From Cheilinus undulatus (taxonomy: Eukaryota > Chordata > Actinopteri > Labriformes > Labridae): a stretch of DNA of 64,000 nucleotides. The stretch covers positions 35,132,289-35,196,288 of the forward strand of contig NC_054869.1 of NCBI RefSeq assembly GCF_018320785.1, written 5' to 3'. The notes beneath the pieces are model-generated. The model had not been told where the DNA came from. It ran no database searches and saw only the letters and a program-made list of their open reading frames with translations. The first letter of the stretch is position 1, and each line of letters begins with the position of its first letter. Shown piece by piece: positions 23,701-35,200 of this stretch. A program made the translations under genes and the position numbers.

Positions 23701-26700
23701 CTATGGTTAGCATGATTATGTTTAACAGTCTACTATGGTTAGCTAGACTATGGCTGGCTAGATTACTTTGTTTGACAGTCGACTATTGTTGGCTAGACTA
23801 TGGTTGACTTGTGGACGGTTTTCCACTTGATTGTGGGTGAAAAGTCTTTGCAACTCCTTCTGCTAAATTGTCAAGAGAAAGACTGAGAAACATCTGATAA
23901 AAATAAAACGAATTCAAAATAATTTTTTGAGTTGCAATGGTTTGATTAATAATATCAATTTTGTTCTCTGTTATTTATGAGTACTAAAATGTAACCTCAT
24001 TGTCAGTGCATCCCTTAAAAAATGTGTTCCTCTTTTAAACAACAAATGCCGGTATTTTAAATTAAAAGTAAACCAACAAAATAAAGATAGAAAATAAACA
24101 AAACAAAGGCCCTCATCTTGTTCAAAAAGTACTGCTTCTGTGCTTCTCCTCCCACTAATGATTGTGTTAAGAACTTGTGCATGTTGCACCATTTATGGTG
24201 CAGCAGCATGTCATTTAAGATTAAAAATAAATCTAACATATGAGGAGGAACTGCAAAAAGTTCCGCTTTTGGGATAGCCCTTTTCTCAACTCTTACCCTG
24301 AACCCCCATTAGAATATTAAAATTTTCTCAAATTAAACAATAATCAAACACAAGGTCTCTTTATCGTCTAAAATGACATTAACAAAGTGAATATTTAAGT
24401 TGTTTAAACATATGTGATTTAACTGATTATATTTTAATTACATTTTTCCGTCCATGTATCCTTGGTTTTTGTATCCATACTTTTTTTTTATGTGTTTCAA
24501 AGAATGAACATAATTATGAAATTACGGACAAAGGATAGAATAGGATAGAAGTAGGATAGAATAATAGTAAATAGAAAACAGTGAATGCAACATGTTTAAC
24601 TGTGTTTCTGACTTTTTGCAGCATGTAAAGTAGTTTCACTTTGATCTTATGAAATGTTACATGTTGTGTTTGGCTTGAGAAAGAAAAGAGAAGTTGGGTT
24701 TTCCTTTGTGGTTCTCCTTTTGTGATTTTTAAAAATCACTGCTGTGTAGGGATTGTAAAATAATCTAACACAAAAGTGTTTTGTGTTTTGTACAGACTGA
24801 CTCTGACTACTGCTGAATATGAAAACATCTTCAGTAAGATAAATGGGTGAGCTGCTGTATAAATTGCTGTATTTTCATTGATGTTTTTAATCCACAAATG
24901 CTGTTTCCTGTCAGTGCTTGGATTTCTCTCTCTGTGTTACCACTCTTACTTTGTTTATCCTCTCAGCTTGCTTTTCATCGGCGGAGCTGCAGATTTGGAG
25001 ACATCTGACTACGCTAGAGTGGCAAAGATTTTTTATAAACTCGCACTGAAGGTTTGTATAATAGATTTGATTTTTATCTATTACAAAACCTCTCTTTAAC
25101 TTCCAGTTTATCCATGACTTTACTTTTTATAGGGATTTATTTAGCCTTGAAAGTTTTCTTGACTTTTGACTCCCCCAAACCTGAACATTTTCTTCACATT
25201 TTTAGTTGTGCTTTTGAATTTTTCAATTTTGCATGACTTTGTTTTATAACTACAGCTCTAGAAATCAAAAATAAGGTTTTTACTAGCAGAAAGAGGTCAA
25301 TGATTGTGATTTGCCATCTTAATTTTGCTGCCCAATCAAACAGAAAAAAACATTAATAAGCTGACGATGTTTTATAGCAATGCTTCTCAACTGGTCCAGT
25401 CTCAAAGCCCACTACCACGTCCTGAAGGAGAAATCATGACCCATTTTTCTAAAATTCGACCTCTCACATTTACTCATGAAAAATGTTCAGCTTTGGACCT
25501 TAGAGGGAACAAAAACATTTAATTTAACAAGAAAGTGTATCAATACAAAAGTCCACGTTTTACTTTACTTGATATCCTTGATTATAAGAAAATATAGGTT
25601 GATTTCAGGAGATCTCAAGAAATTAACACATTATACATTTTTATTTACATGATTATTTCATATTAAACTTGTTCGATGGGCGCAGATGGCCGAGTGGTTA
25701 AGGCATACCCCATGTACACAGACGGCAATGGTTCAAATCCGGCCTGAGGCCCTTCACTGCATGTCTCTCCTCCGCTCTTGTCCCTGTTTCTGATTCTATC
25801 CACTATCCTCCTCTATCAAATAAAGGCACAAAAATGCCCAAAAATAAACCTTAAAAAAAACTTGTTCGATTCTATATTTGAATATTTCTTCTAAATTTGT
25901 ATACTTATTTAATTTATGTTTCTATATATTCCTTATTATAGGGCTGTCAAATGTTTAAAATCTTTACTTTCAATTTATTTCAGAATTTCTCTAGTTAATC
26001 TCAATTAGTTGCACCCTTTTTAAAGAATTTTAAAATTCCACTATTTTGTATTTTAAACTGTTTTTGTGTCATTTTGGATTTTGCTGTCTTAAACAAAGGG
26101 TAATTGACTTCTTTTTTTTGGATACAAACCTGCTTTTTGAGTTATATTGAAGATTACAACATGAACTTAAACCGGGAAAAGGAACTTGTTATGGACTGAA
26201 AATTAAATAAGATATAATTAAAACTGTTCAGATGACATTTAACCTGTCCACTGGGGGTTTCTTAAAGTAAAATGAGACATTAAGGAGCAGTGGTGGACTT
26301 ATTTTTACATCACTGCCTTAACCAAAGTGTATTGAGGGACAATAAAGCATGTGATTAAAAACACATAGTGTGCTGATTTTGGATTTAATTAACTGTGATT
26401 AATTTGATTAAGCTTTACAGCTCTGAATTATTCATATATTTCTATTGCTATTCTATGTTTGTAATATGTTTAAGAGCAACTGCAGCAACCAAATATCCTT
26501 GTAATTAATAAAGCCTTTCTGATCCTTATCATCTATAAATGATTGATCAGAATCAGAAAAGCTGAGTTATTATCTGATAAGAAATAATCCATCCTATCAG
26601 CCTCTAACCTAATGAATAAGTTAAATGTTGTTTTAAGGTAAACAGATAAATGAGCAGTGTTTGAATAAATCTCTCTGCATGTTTCAGGCCAACGACAGAG

Positions 26701-29700
26701 GGGATTTCTTCCCTATCTGGGGTACCTGTATGGGAATGCAGCTCCTCACTGTGTTGGTGGCGGGTAAAAACCTGCTGACGGACACCGCAGCTGAAAACAT
26801 GGCTATGCCTCTCAACCTTACTGCAGGTTATATATGACTGCATTACTGTTCATGCATCATGTCTCAGTTATATTTTTCAAGTAATATTACAGCGCTATTT
26901 GGATATGTCCTAAATAGATGTTGTGGACTAATTTATCATGAATGTACTGAACTGAACCACTGGAGGTCAGTAGAAGCAAGCTATCAGTAAACATCTGCTA
27001 CAGTAAATAGTTTCACAGTCTCCATCTTGTCATAGGTCGATTGTTTTATAAAAATGTGAATATTTGAGGGAAGTTCGTGTTTATATATCTCCTTGCAGAG
27101 GCTTACACCAGCAGGATGTTTTCGGGTCTTTCCAAAGAGCTCATGAAGGCCGTAACACAGGAGCCTCTAACAGGAAACTTTCACCACTTTGGCATTACAG
27201 TACAGGTAAATCAAACAATAACAACAAGGACTGAAAAATGTTTCATAGAGGATTTATTATAAGTAACTACTTCACTCAGCAATGACAAAATACAATAACA
27301 AAAGAATCAAACAAAACAAAAAATGGAAAATCATTAAGTTAAGTGAGAACTGAATCTGAATTGTTATTTCAAAGCTTTCTCCTTGTTCTCATAAGGGTCT
27401 AAAAAAGATAAAAGACCTGTGCAGGGGCATCTCAAAGAGCAAAAAAGGCCATAAAACTTTTGAGATTTACAGAATTACCAACTTGCAAATACTTACTTTG
27501 ATAAAGACTGATCTATCGTTTAAAAAAAAAAACAGTAATAATTACTTTATAATAATCCTTAAACTCAGCCATGAAAGCACTGAAAACAGTCTGTTCTTAA
27601 AATTATGTGTTGCATGTTCTCCAAAGTCATGCACTGATAAAGGAATGATTGTAAATGACGTTTAGTCTGTTGCTTAAATCTTAAATCAATCAAGACAAAA
27701 CATTTTTGGAACAGGATTACTGTATTCCTAAGGTTACACAGTAGATGGCAGTATTTGAGTGATGTTTAAACTGCTACCAAAGATTTCTGGGTTTTTTTTG
27801 TAGATACAAGGGAATCACTGGGCTGTACTTCTGATTTCCTCCTCTGCAGTGGTGTCATAATATGGCTGAGAAATAAAGCCAGAGACAGTAATAATTCTAT
27901 TTTGACAAGTTAAAGAATAAAGAGTAAAACATTTAACTCAACAGGACCTTAAAGCACAGAAGCCCGCAGTGGGAAATAGACATTCATCTGTATGATTTAT
28001 GTACCCATTATCCTATTTATCTGATTATCTTGGACAATTACGCTGATTTTCCATTATGATGAATTAAGTAATTTCATTATCTCGGTATAAAATGTTTGCT
28101 TTCATGAAGCTGAATAATTTTGCAGCTATCAAAAAAATGAAACAGTAGTCATGATGTACATGCTGCCATTGCCCACCCTCAGTTTACTAGATGATCATGA
28201 GATCCTCAAAACAACCAAAAGTTTCTTGTTATGGCAGGAAAGTATAGGATATTAAATGCACTCTGGTACATATCTGACACTGGGTTAATAATAAAAACAT
28301 GATTGCCAATAAATGTGGAAAATGTTGTTTCAGACTTTCCAGGAAAATGAGAAGCTGCAGAGTTTCTTCTCTGTGTTGTCGACAAATGTTGCTGCAAATG
28401 GAGCTCACTTTATCTCCACACTGGAAGGTAGTATGATTGTTTTTATATATATTTGACAGTCCTCACCACTGCTTTGATTTAACAGTGATAAAGTGGTCAT
28501 TGTTTTATCTCTGTTATAGCTAAAAGATATCCCTTCTATGGAGTCCAGTGGCACCCAGAGGTGAATCGTTTCCAGTGGGACAACAAGCTAAACTTCCCCC
28601 ATTCCTCTCATGCTGTTCAGTTATCGGCTCGGCTGGCTGAGTTCTTCGTAGAAGAAGGTGAGACATAAGACCAAGGTTACAATATTTTTTGATTTGTCAT
28701 TAGTTTTAATTTCTATTTATTTTTTACCTTTTGTTTTGAATTTCAGTTTAGTTTTAATTAGTTTTTACTGCTCTTTTTTAGTTTAGTTCAGTTTTTATTT
28801 TGCAAAAATGCTTCGTTTTAGTTTAGTTTCTATGTGTAAGTGTTAGTTTTAGTTTTTTTCGGCAAAGTGGGATACCTGCCAAGGTTGAGACCCAAAAGGG
28901 CTCTTAACTTTGCACTCTAACCATTCAATTTTAATGTTTGTATGCAACTCAAGACCTAAAATAACCACTTTGCTACATTGTCTTAAATCAAATCAGGTAA
29001 TTTTATTCTCTCTAGGCTTTGGTGTTCATGTCTGTCAGTAAGCTAGTGGCAAAGACTAAAACTAAGGAGATTTTGTCCCTAACTGTATTTCACTTTAATT
29101 TTGTAAACACACAATACAGTTTTAGTAAGTTTTTGTTTCATTTGTAAAGCTTAGTTTTTATTTAGTCTTAGTTAACTAAAATTATTTTTACATTTTAGTT
29201 TTAGTTATTTAGTTAGTTTTAGTTTACTATAATAACCTTGCGTCAGACATACTTGAGTCATAATAGTCTATTGAGTCATAGACTTTGTTTACATTGCCAA
29301 CAAGTGGCTTATAAAAACCACACCCAGGAGACATTGATATTTGTGGTCAGTGTTGAAAATTGGTGAATTATGGAACAGTATGTTTTCTTTTATACACTTG
29401 TTGCATCAATGTAATGCGTTTATCAGACTTTCTGGTATTCAAAAGTATATATGAGAGATTTTTCCCTGTTATTAACTCAAAATACATGATTATTGTGTCA
29501 ATGAGCAGCTGACTATTTAACTCATCATCGTGTACAAAACTGTTAAGTTTTTGCCTGTTGAACAAAAGATAGAGATTAATATGCATAAAAGTGAAAAACA
29601 TATTCACAATTGTTATATGATAAATCTCAGAATCAATTAATCCAGAAATGTTCTTAAAAAGACAAATATGATTTTCATAGCCTGTTCTCCACATTTCCCC

Positions 29701-29902
29701 TGTTAGAGATTACTCATCTTTTCTACTCTATTCTTTTCCATCCACATGTAATCACATGAATCTCACTTCCGCTCTGTTTATAGGAAGGAGAAGTTTACAT
29801 CAGTTCGACAATCCTGAGGAAGAGGCCTCTGCTCTGATTTATAACTACACGCCTGTTTATGCTGCAAACTTCACAGGATATGAACAGATCTACTTCTTCT
29901 GA
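20754..29902 (+). CDS. ggh: Gamma-glutamyl hydrolase (folate hydrolase), complete, 9 exons
   Basis: Exons: 20754-20871, 20986-21100, 24796-24846, 24967-25051, 26688-26826, 27099-27205, 28334-28427, 28520-28657, 29784-29902. Together 966 nt and 321 aa (human GGH 318), all GT-AG and phase-consistent. It is a peptidase C26 glutamine-amidotransferase-like enzyme that removes gamma-linked glutamates from folate and antifolate polyglutamates in lysosomes, and is also secreted. Residues 1 to about 23 form a hydrophobic, Cys-rich signal peptide. PVIGVLTQ opens the mature fold and GLLFIGGAAD marks the oxyanion-loop region. WGTCMGMQ carries the nucleophile Cys137, and YGVQWHPE carries His248. Sequons at Asn166 (NLT), Asn303 (NYT) and Asn311 (NFT) fit a glycosylated lysosomal protein. 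No frameshift or missing catalytic residue is seen. Intron 2 (3.7 kb) holds a large minisatellite, and intron 8 a hAT-like element. Confidence 0.96.
21101..22320. other. ggh intron 2, 5' part
   Basis: AT-rich with no repeat that I can name. The minus-strand frame at 21190-21390 is low-complexity. Confidence 0.45.
22321..23812. repeat. Minisatellite: 39 tandem 32-bp units plus degenerate flanks, in ggh intron 2
   Basis: From 22495 to 23742 there are exactly 39 units of 32 bp with no indel, unit form CTCGACTATGTTTAAC + AGTCTACTATGGTTAG with point variants. Each unit is itself two diverged 16-mers (about CKACTATGKTTARCA). The flanks 22321-22494 and 23743-23812 hold looser copies of a related 17-20 bp motif (GACTATGGTTGACCAGT). 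Variant strings show block duplications: units 1-8 equal units 17-24, and units 27-31 equal units 32-36, apart from a few sites. Confidence 0.97.
23813..24795. other. ggh intron 2, 3' part
   Basis: Contains a short GGATAGAA-rich stretch at about 24530-24565. Otherwise nothing recognisable. Confidence 0.45.
25378..25445 (+). repeat. hAT-like end fragment
   Basis: GCAATGCTTCTCAACTGGTCC resembles the left end at 18771 (CAGTGTTCCTCAACTGG). No right end or TSD was found. In ggh intron 4. Confidence 0.3.
25678..25857 (+). mobile_element. tRNA-derived SINE with perfect 13-bp TSD
   Basis: The 180-bp element begins GGGCGCAGATGGCCGAGTGG. The Pol III A box is TGGCCGAGTGGT at 25687-25698 and the B box GGTTCAAATCC at 25730-25740, giving a Leu/Ser-type tRNA-like head. 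The tail is AATAAAGGCACAAAAATGCC and ends A-rich. It is flanked by perfect 13-bp duplications AAACTTGTTCGAT at 25665-25677 and 25858-25870. The intact boxes and TSD suggest recent retroposition. In ggh intron 4. Confidence 0.93.
25939..26426. mobile_element. Possible MITE, 'TAGGGCTGTCAAA' type
   Basis: Left end TAGGGCTGTCAAATG and right end TTTACAGCTCTGA are imperfect inverted repeats, with TTAATC/GATTAA-rich subterminal sequence. No convincing 8-bp TSD. The interior at 26285-26310 is shared with 2365-2390 (inverted). Confidence 0.45.
27206..28333. other. ggh intron 6
   Basis: No recognisable repeat boundary or exon. AT-rich. Confidence 0.45.
28672..29240. mobile_element. hAT-like MITE rich in TTTTAGTTTTAGTT
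   Basis: Left end CAAGGTTAC and right end ATAACCTTG are inverted. Putative 8-bp flanks CATAAGAC (28664-28671) and CGTCAGAC (29241-29248) match at six of eight positions. Subterminal arrays of TTTAGTTTTAGTT are characteristic of a common fish MITE. In ggh intron 8. Confidence 0.65.
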
Positions 29903-30041
29903 GCAAGTCACTACTCAGTATTTGATTTCACATAGATTCCACCATCATTTTACCTGTAGCACAGCATGATGTTTGAACAACTTAAAGAGTTTTAATACTG
30001 TTATTGGAGTTTTTTTATTAGGTGCTTTTTCAATAAATAAA
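29903..30041 (+). terminator. ggh: ggh 3' UTR and overlapping poly(A) signals
   Basis: The 3' UTR is short. Two overlapping AATAAA hexamers at 30032-30037 and 30036-30041 lie about 130 nt after the TGA, and the sequence after them is T-rich. Cleavage near 30055-30065 is likely. Confidence 0.65.
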
Positions 30042-30888
30042 CTCAGATTTTTAAAAATAAATTTACTCTTTACTGTAAAACATCTGGATGGATTCTGTTA
30101 TTGAAAGGCAGTGTAGGGTGTGTTAGTTATCATCTGCCAAGCATCATGCCTACTTTTAAGTATAGTAAGGGCCACAGTCACTGTATTTGTTCCTGAAAAG
30201 TTTCGACTTCTCCTTACCTTGGGGGAGGTTAATTGTTTGACCTACAGTATGTACCTCATCACATGGGTCTATGGCTGATCTTTGTGATGCTTTTCAACTG
30301 CATGCTGTTCATCAGCAGGCAGGGTTGCCATGGAGTCTTAAATGTTAATTTTCTTCTTTTATAAGCTACTCCATGAGATGGGCTTTTTCAATGGGAAGAA
30401 AGTAGGGATAAATACTCTTGGGATAAACTATTACTGACCAAAAATTTTCATCACAAAGTCCATCAATCTGCCATAGGCTAGGAAATTAGCCTATGGCTAC
30501 AATCTGGCGCATTTACATGTCAGTGTTTATTAATGTGCACTGTCCTCAATAATAAATAAATAAATTATTGATCATTGTCATTGTGAGGGGAACACCTTCT
30601 GAAATGATTAAGATTTCTTCATCAATCCCCCGACAGAGTTTTGTGTCCAGTAGTGTGAATGATAGTCAAATTACAGTAAGAGAGCTGAAAGGTTGTTAAA
30701 AGTCTGATTGAATAAGGTATGAAAAGTACTTTGGATAGTTCATTTTGAGATTGGATTTATTTTCTTGTTATTTGGTTAAGAGTTGCACCGCTGAAGTTTA
30801 ACAGGACCTGAAATAGTTGGGACCTAAAGTTGACTCTTAAAAAGAAATTTGATACTTTAGACGTACAGTATTCACTAGAAGAAGTACA
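30042..30888. other. ggh-rnf122 intergenic
   Basis: No gene or repeat that I recognise. A 16-bp sequence (GTACAGTATTCACTAG) occurs twice at the right edge, 30863-30878 and 30884-30899. Confidence 0.45.
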
Positions 30889-30896
30889 GTATTCAC

Positions 30897-31411
30897 TAGG
30901 GATGGACCGATTATTAAAGCTGATAATAGGCATTTGGCTGATAATTGGTATCGTCATTTTATTTTACAGATAATCAATAAAGTTAATCAAAAAGTGTGCT
31001 ACATTGGTTCCACTGCAAATTCTGTCTTTCTCTCTGGCTGTATTTTAACTCTCCAAAGTCTCACCAAATGTCCTGTATAAAACACAATCTGATTGGCTAG
31101 ATGCCACATGAATACCAGCCAATCAAAACTTAATCCTGGGTGCCACTGACATAGTGAGTGTATGGCACCACCACCTGTTTTCCTGTTTCTACTGTTTTGC
31201 TCTGTGCCGTTTCTCATGCTGATACAGATTGGGCTAAATTGTTAATTTTCCTTCTTTTTTTTAATCATGAAATTGTACTTTTGACACATTAAGTACATTT
31301 TGTATATCTAAATAAATTTCTATTGGTTCCCAATATCAGTTATTGATCTCATGAGCTACTAATAATTGGTATGGATATCAGGCCTGAAAAAACAATATCG
31401 GTTGACCCCTA
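30897..31411. mobile_element. hAT-type MITE with imperfect 8-bp TSD
   Basis: Left end TAGGGATGGACCGAT and right end ATCGGTTGACCCCTA form a TIR. Flanks GTATTCAC (30889-30896) and GTTTTGAC (31412-31419) match at six of eight. The interior is shared with 1840-2195. No transposase. Confidence 0.8.
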
Positions 31412-31797
31412 GTTTTGACATAACACACTCTTAACAGCCTTTCAATGCATCTCATGGGCTTCATCAGTGGAGTCAGCCAATCGCTCAACCACTGAGAAAA
31501 AAATGAGATTCAGTGGAAAACTTCCTTAATGTCTAGACTACAGTTGTGATGTTTAGGCTCCCGTTTGTAACTAGTTTGAATGTTTATGTGTATTTGTAAA
31601 TCAGGTCTGTTGGGAATAAACTGGAATTGATTGTTTTTAAAAACTTTGCACTGATTTTTGCCTTGAATTGCCTCGTCTATGAAACATACATGCATGAGTA
31701 AATTGGATATAATACTAGGAAACAAGCAGACCGTCACAACACACACGCTGACCAGTTCTGCCAGCTGATTGGCTCGACTGCGCGTCATTCATGTCTG

Positions 31798-32202
31798 CCG
31801 GGGCGGGGTAAGGAACATTGAGCCAGTGCTCTAGTTTTCTCCTTCACTCAAACAGATGCTGCTGCTTGGTCAGTGTTATAACGTCTATCAATAATAATAG
31901 TCCTAGACAGCCTCAGAAGAAGAGGAAACCACATCATTATGTCCGCTTTTTTTGACTGTGTAGAAAAAAGGACCAAAATAATGTGACAAAACCGTACCTC
32001 AACTCTCGAAAAACGCTTTTTTACATCATTTTTTGTCCGCGTTTTTGTTAATATAGGTGCTATTGTCTTGCTAACCTTAAACGCCGCTTGCACTCTTTGC
32101 TAGCTAACGGTCAATATCATCCATCTGCTCGCGCGGAAGAAGCTGAGGCTTGTTGGTAAACACGGTCCGACCCCTCCGGCAAGGACTCCCTCTGGTGCAT
32201 TG
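31798..32202 (+). promoter_or_regulatory. rnf122: rnf122 promoter and 5' UTR
   Basis: A GC box (GGGGCGGGG, 31800-31808, Sp1/KLF type) opens a CpG-richer stretch that runs to the rnf122 start codon at 32203. No TATA box is seen. The context of the ATG is weak (T at -3), but the peptide that follows, MHPFQWCN, matches the RNF122 N terminus, which decides the start. Confidence 0.5.
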
Positions 32203-35200
32203 ATGCACCCGTTTCAGTGGTGTAACGGTGAGCAGTCATTTTACATTGTCCGAGCTTCGTTTAGTTAGGCCTGTCTGTTATCAGCTAATGTGCCAAAATA
32301 CTGCCTGTTATTTCAGTACAACGTTGCTCTGGTAGGAGGAATACAATAGACTGCAGACTGGAGTCTGAATCACCCAGTGTTTCTAAATTTAGACATTTCC
32401 TTTGTGAGTAGGAGTGGAAATACTAAAGAAAAACAAAATCACTCTTATTCAGACTCGTAGGGCGTTTAATTGTAAGCTGGTATCTCTTCAATGATCAACC
32501 CCTTTTAGGATTTATGAACAATATATTGTCATTTCGTTAACGGGCACACTGTGATGTTATAAAAAGGATCATTGATGGATTTCTTCGAACTTCTTTAGGT
32601 CCACAGAAATGATATCAGAATAAAACTACATTACAATATAGCAAAGTTCCTTCAATTATACAAGATTGTTCCTTGATAGGAGTTGTATCAAAGGTTACAA
32701 TAGCTGTAATGTAAAAACAAACAAACCCACAAGCTCACAATAGAGCTGTAGTTATTGGTGAATAAGAAAGAATAATCAATAATTAACTTTATTGATTATT
32801 TTTTGTCATTTTTTAAACCCAAAACTTACCCATGCTTCATGGTTAAGCTTTGTGAAAATGATCATTTGAATATCTGCTTGTCATGTGTGACATTGAATTG
32901 AATATTTTGGGGGGTTTCCTGATGACCAGACAAACAACACAGATTTTAGGGCATGCTGTATGAAATTCCCATTATGATTCTTCACTTTCTTGTTGAAACT
33001 GCACTCGTTTTTCATTTAATCATTGATGGATTGGACTTATTGAAATAATCCTTGTAAAATTAAAACAGAATTGGGGCATGAATTCAGAAGACTGTGGGAA
33101 AAAGTTACACTAAGTTTTCCTAATAATGGCCCAAAGTTAACCAAATTGAAAGACGGGGAAACATTGTTGACAGAGGGTTGTTGCACCTCTAAACATGACA
33201 GTGCTTTTTGAAGTATTAATTTAATCTTTTTTAAACAGCCTTTAAATGCATCTTCATCACCCTACTATATCCCTTTAAAAGCCTTTGAGATTCCTCAAAA
33301 TACAGATTTGTGGCTTTGTTTCAACATGTAAAACAATATCTTTAATGCCATTTGTGTATTGATCAGTAGAGTCCTGGATGGCTTAATCAATGGAATCCCT
33401 TTTTCTCTGTCTAAATTAATTTGAATAGCCACACAAGGCGAGCCATTGTGCTTTGTGCTTTTGTAACATTTTGCCTCTGTGCATGCTTTTGTTTACACTG
33501 GCTGACTCTATCTTGCAGTCCTCACTTACACTCATCTTGGCCTTGGACAGTTATCTTGAGGCGTCAAAAGAGTCTTAACAACTTCTCTGTCTCGTTTGAA
33601 AGCTGCCGTTTGTTTCCAGATTTGCATTTGTCACACTTAAACAAAACTGAATCCATTCATTGCTGAGAAAGCTCATGTCATGTCCAGGCTTGGTGAGGAT
33701 GATGGATTTGTGTTGTGTTTATTCTCTTTATGACTTTTCCTGTTTGAGTTCAGCAGCAGCAGGCTCCTTGGTGGACTGTTGGTGGTGCTCAGACAAGAAC
33801 AATTACTCCCTTTGTGCTGCTGTTCATGGCGGGAACACACAGTATCAAAGAGTGACATTCTGCTGAAAATGACGCAGTATCAGGCAGCTACAGCTCAGTG
33901 TCGGCTCTGTGTGATCCTGCCTTTTTGTTCCTGTGTTTCTGTGTGACACATGTAGCTATTTAAGCATGTGAGGGGTGAGTTTGGGCCTCAACCTACTTTC
34001 TTCTCGGATGAACCGGCGATACTCATCATGCAGGCAATCTTGAGTGTTCCCCCTCATGTGAACTGTTGAATATTTGATGGGAAGTTCTGTCTTTAGTGTG
34101 AGGAGCAGCAGCGGCAGAAGCAGCTTTGTGCGAACGCGGCGATATATAGGACAAAACCCCAGCAGGCATCTTGTAGGAGCTGTCAGAGAAGTCGAGATAT
34201 TTTACAGCTCTGTTAAATCGCAGAGGGACTTTCCTGCCTTTTTTGAGCAAAAACACAAGAATCTGTCTGACAGCTGAGGCTCAACATTCAGTCTGACTTA
34301 GATCCACAGTGTAGTCAAAAATGGGAACTTTCACTCACTAGCCTCCATCCTTTTTTCTACATCTGCTACTCTTGGCACTATGGCAACGGTAGAGCATCCT
34401 GAGTGTGCCAATATGTAGGTCAGTGGTCATGCATGGTGCTCCACCCAGAAGCCCACATTTTGCTGTCTGCTCTCTGGGCATAAATGTGGAGGAGAAAGAC
34501 GTGAGCGCCCATCCATCTAAATAAGCAGACAGACAGTCGTGACATGTCAGTCGCACACAAAGACTTGAATATAAATGACCCAGATTTAGATTGTGAGTCT
34601 GCAGCAGCTTCACAGGTGATTTGTGCCATCAGCTGTGTAGTGACATGAATACAAGAAAATATATAAAAACCCCACCCCCCTCGACTCGCTGCAAGTGTGC
34701 CTCTTTGTCTGTTGCTGGTCCTTGTGAGCCGACTGTTGTAAATGAGGGGAAAATAGGAACATTTGACGCATGTGCTGGCAGGTTTGCATCTTCACGTGTC
34801 CAGCCACCACTGTAGACAATACATTGATGGATATGGAGGATTCAATGAAATGGAAATGAACTGAGATTTTACAATAGTGCACGTGCATCCAACTCACGTT
34901 TCATTTTTGTAAATGGCTGTTTTCACTTGTTTTTAACCTTCTTTCTTTGTTTAACTTGTTTTTGGATCTAAATGATTAGTCTTCACTTAGAGTTCAAGAG
35001 TGGGTTGCATCAGCCAACAACTTTAAATCAGGCTACACTGACTGTAACAATACTACTTCCTACCACTAATACTTTCACTAAAGCTGCTTGTTTGTGGCAC
35101 AAAGATTCTTTATCTTACAGGTCTTACTACACAAGTGAAGAGTCATCAGGAGACATGGGAATGGTCAATTAGAGATGATCTTTTTGCATGTTTCTTTGCT

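Noticed and set aside
22321..23812. CRISPR-like array of short repeats
   Set aside because: Units are contiguous 32-mers with no unique spacers, inside an intron of a vertebrate gene; this is a minisatellite.
25678..25760. Possible tRNA-Leu/Ser gene (A and B boxes present)
   Set aside because: The sequence continues into a SINE tail and is bounded by a 13-bp TSD; no complete cloverleaf with acceptor stem was found.
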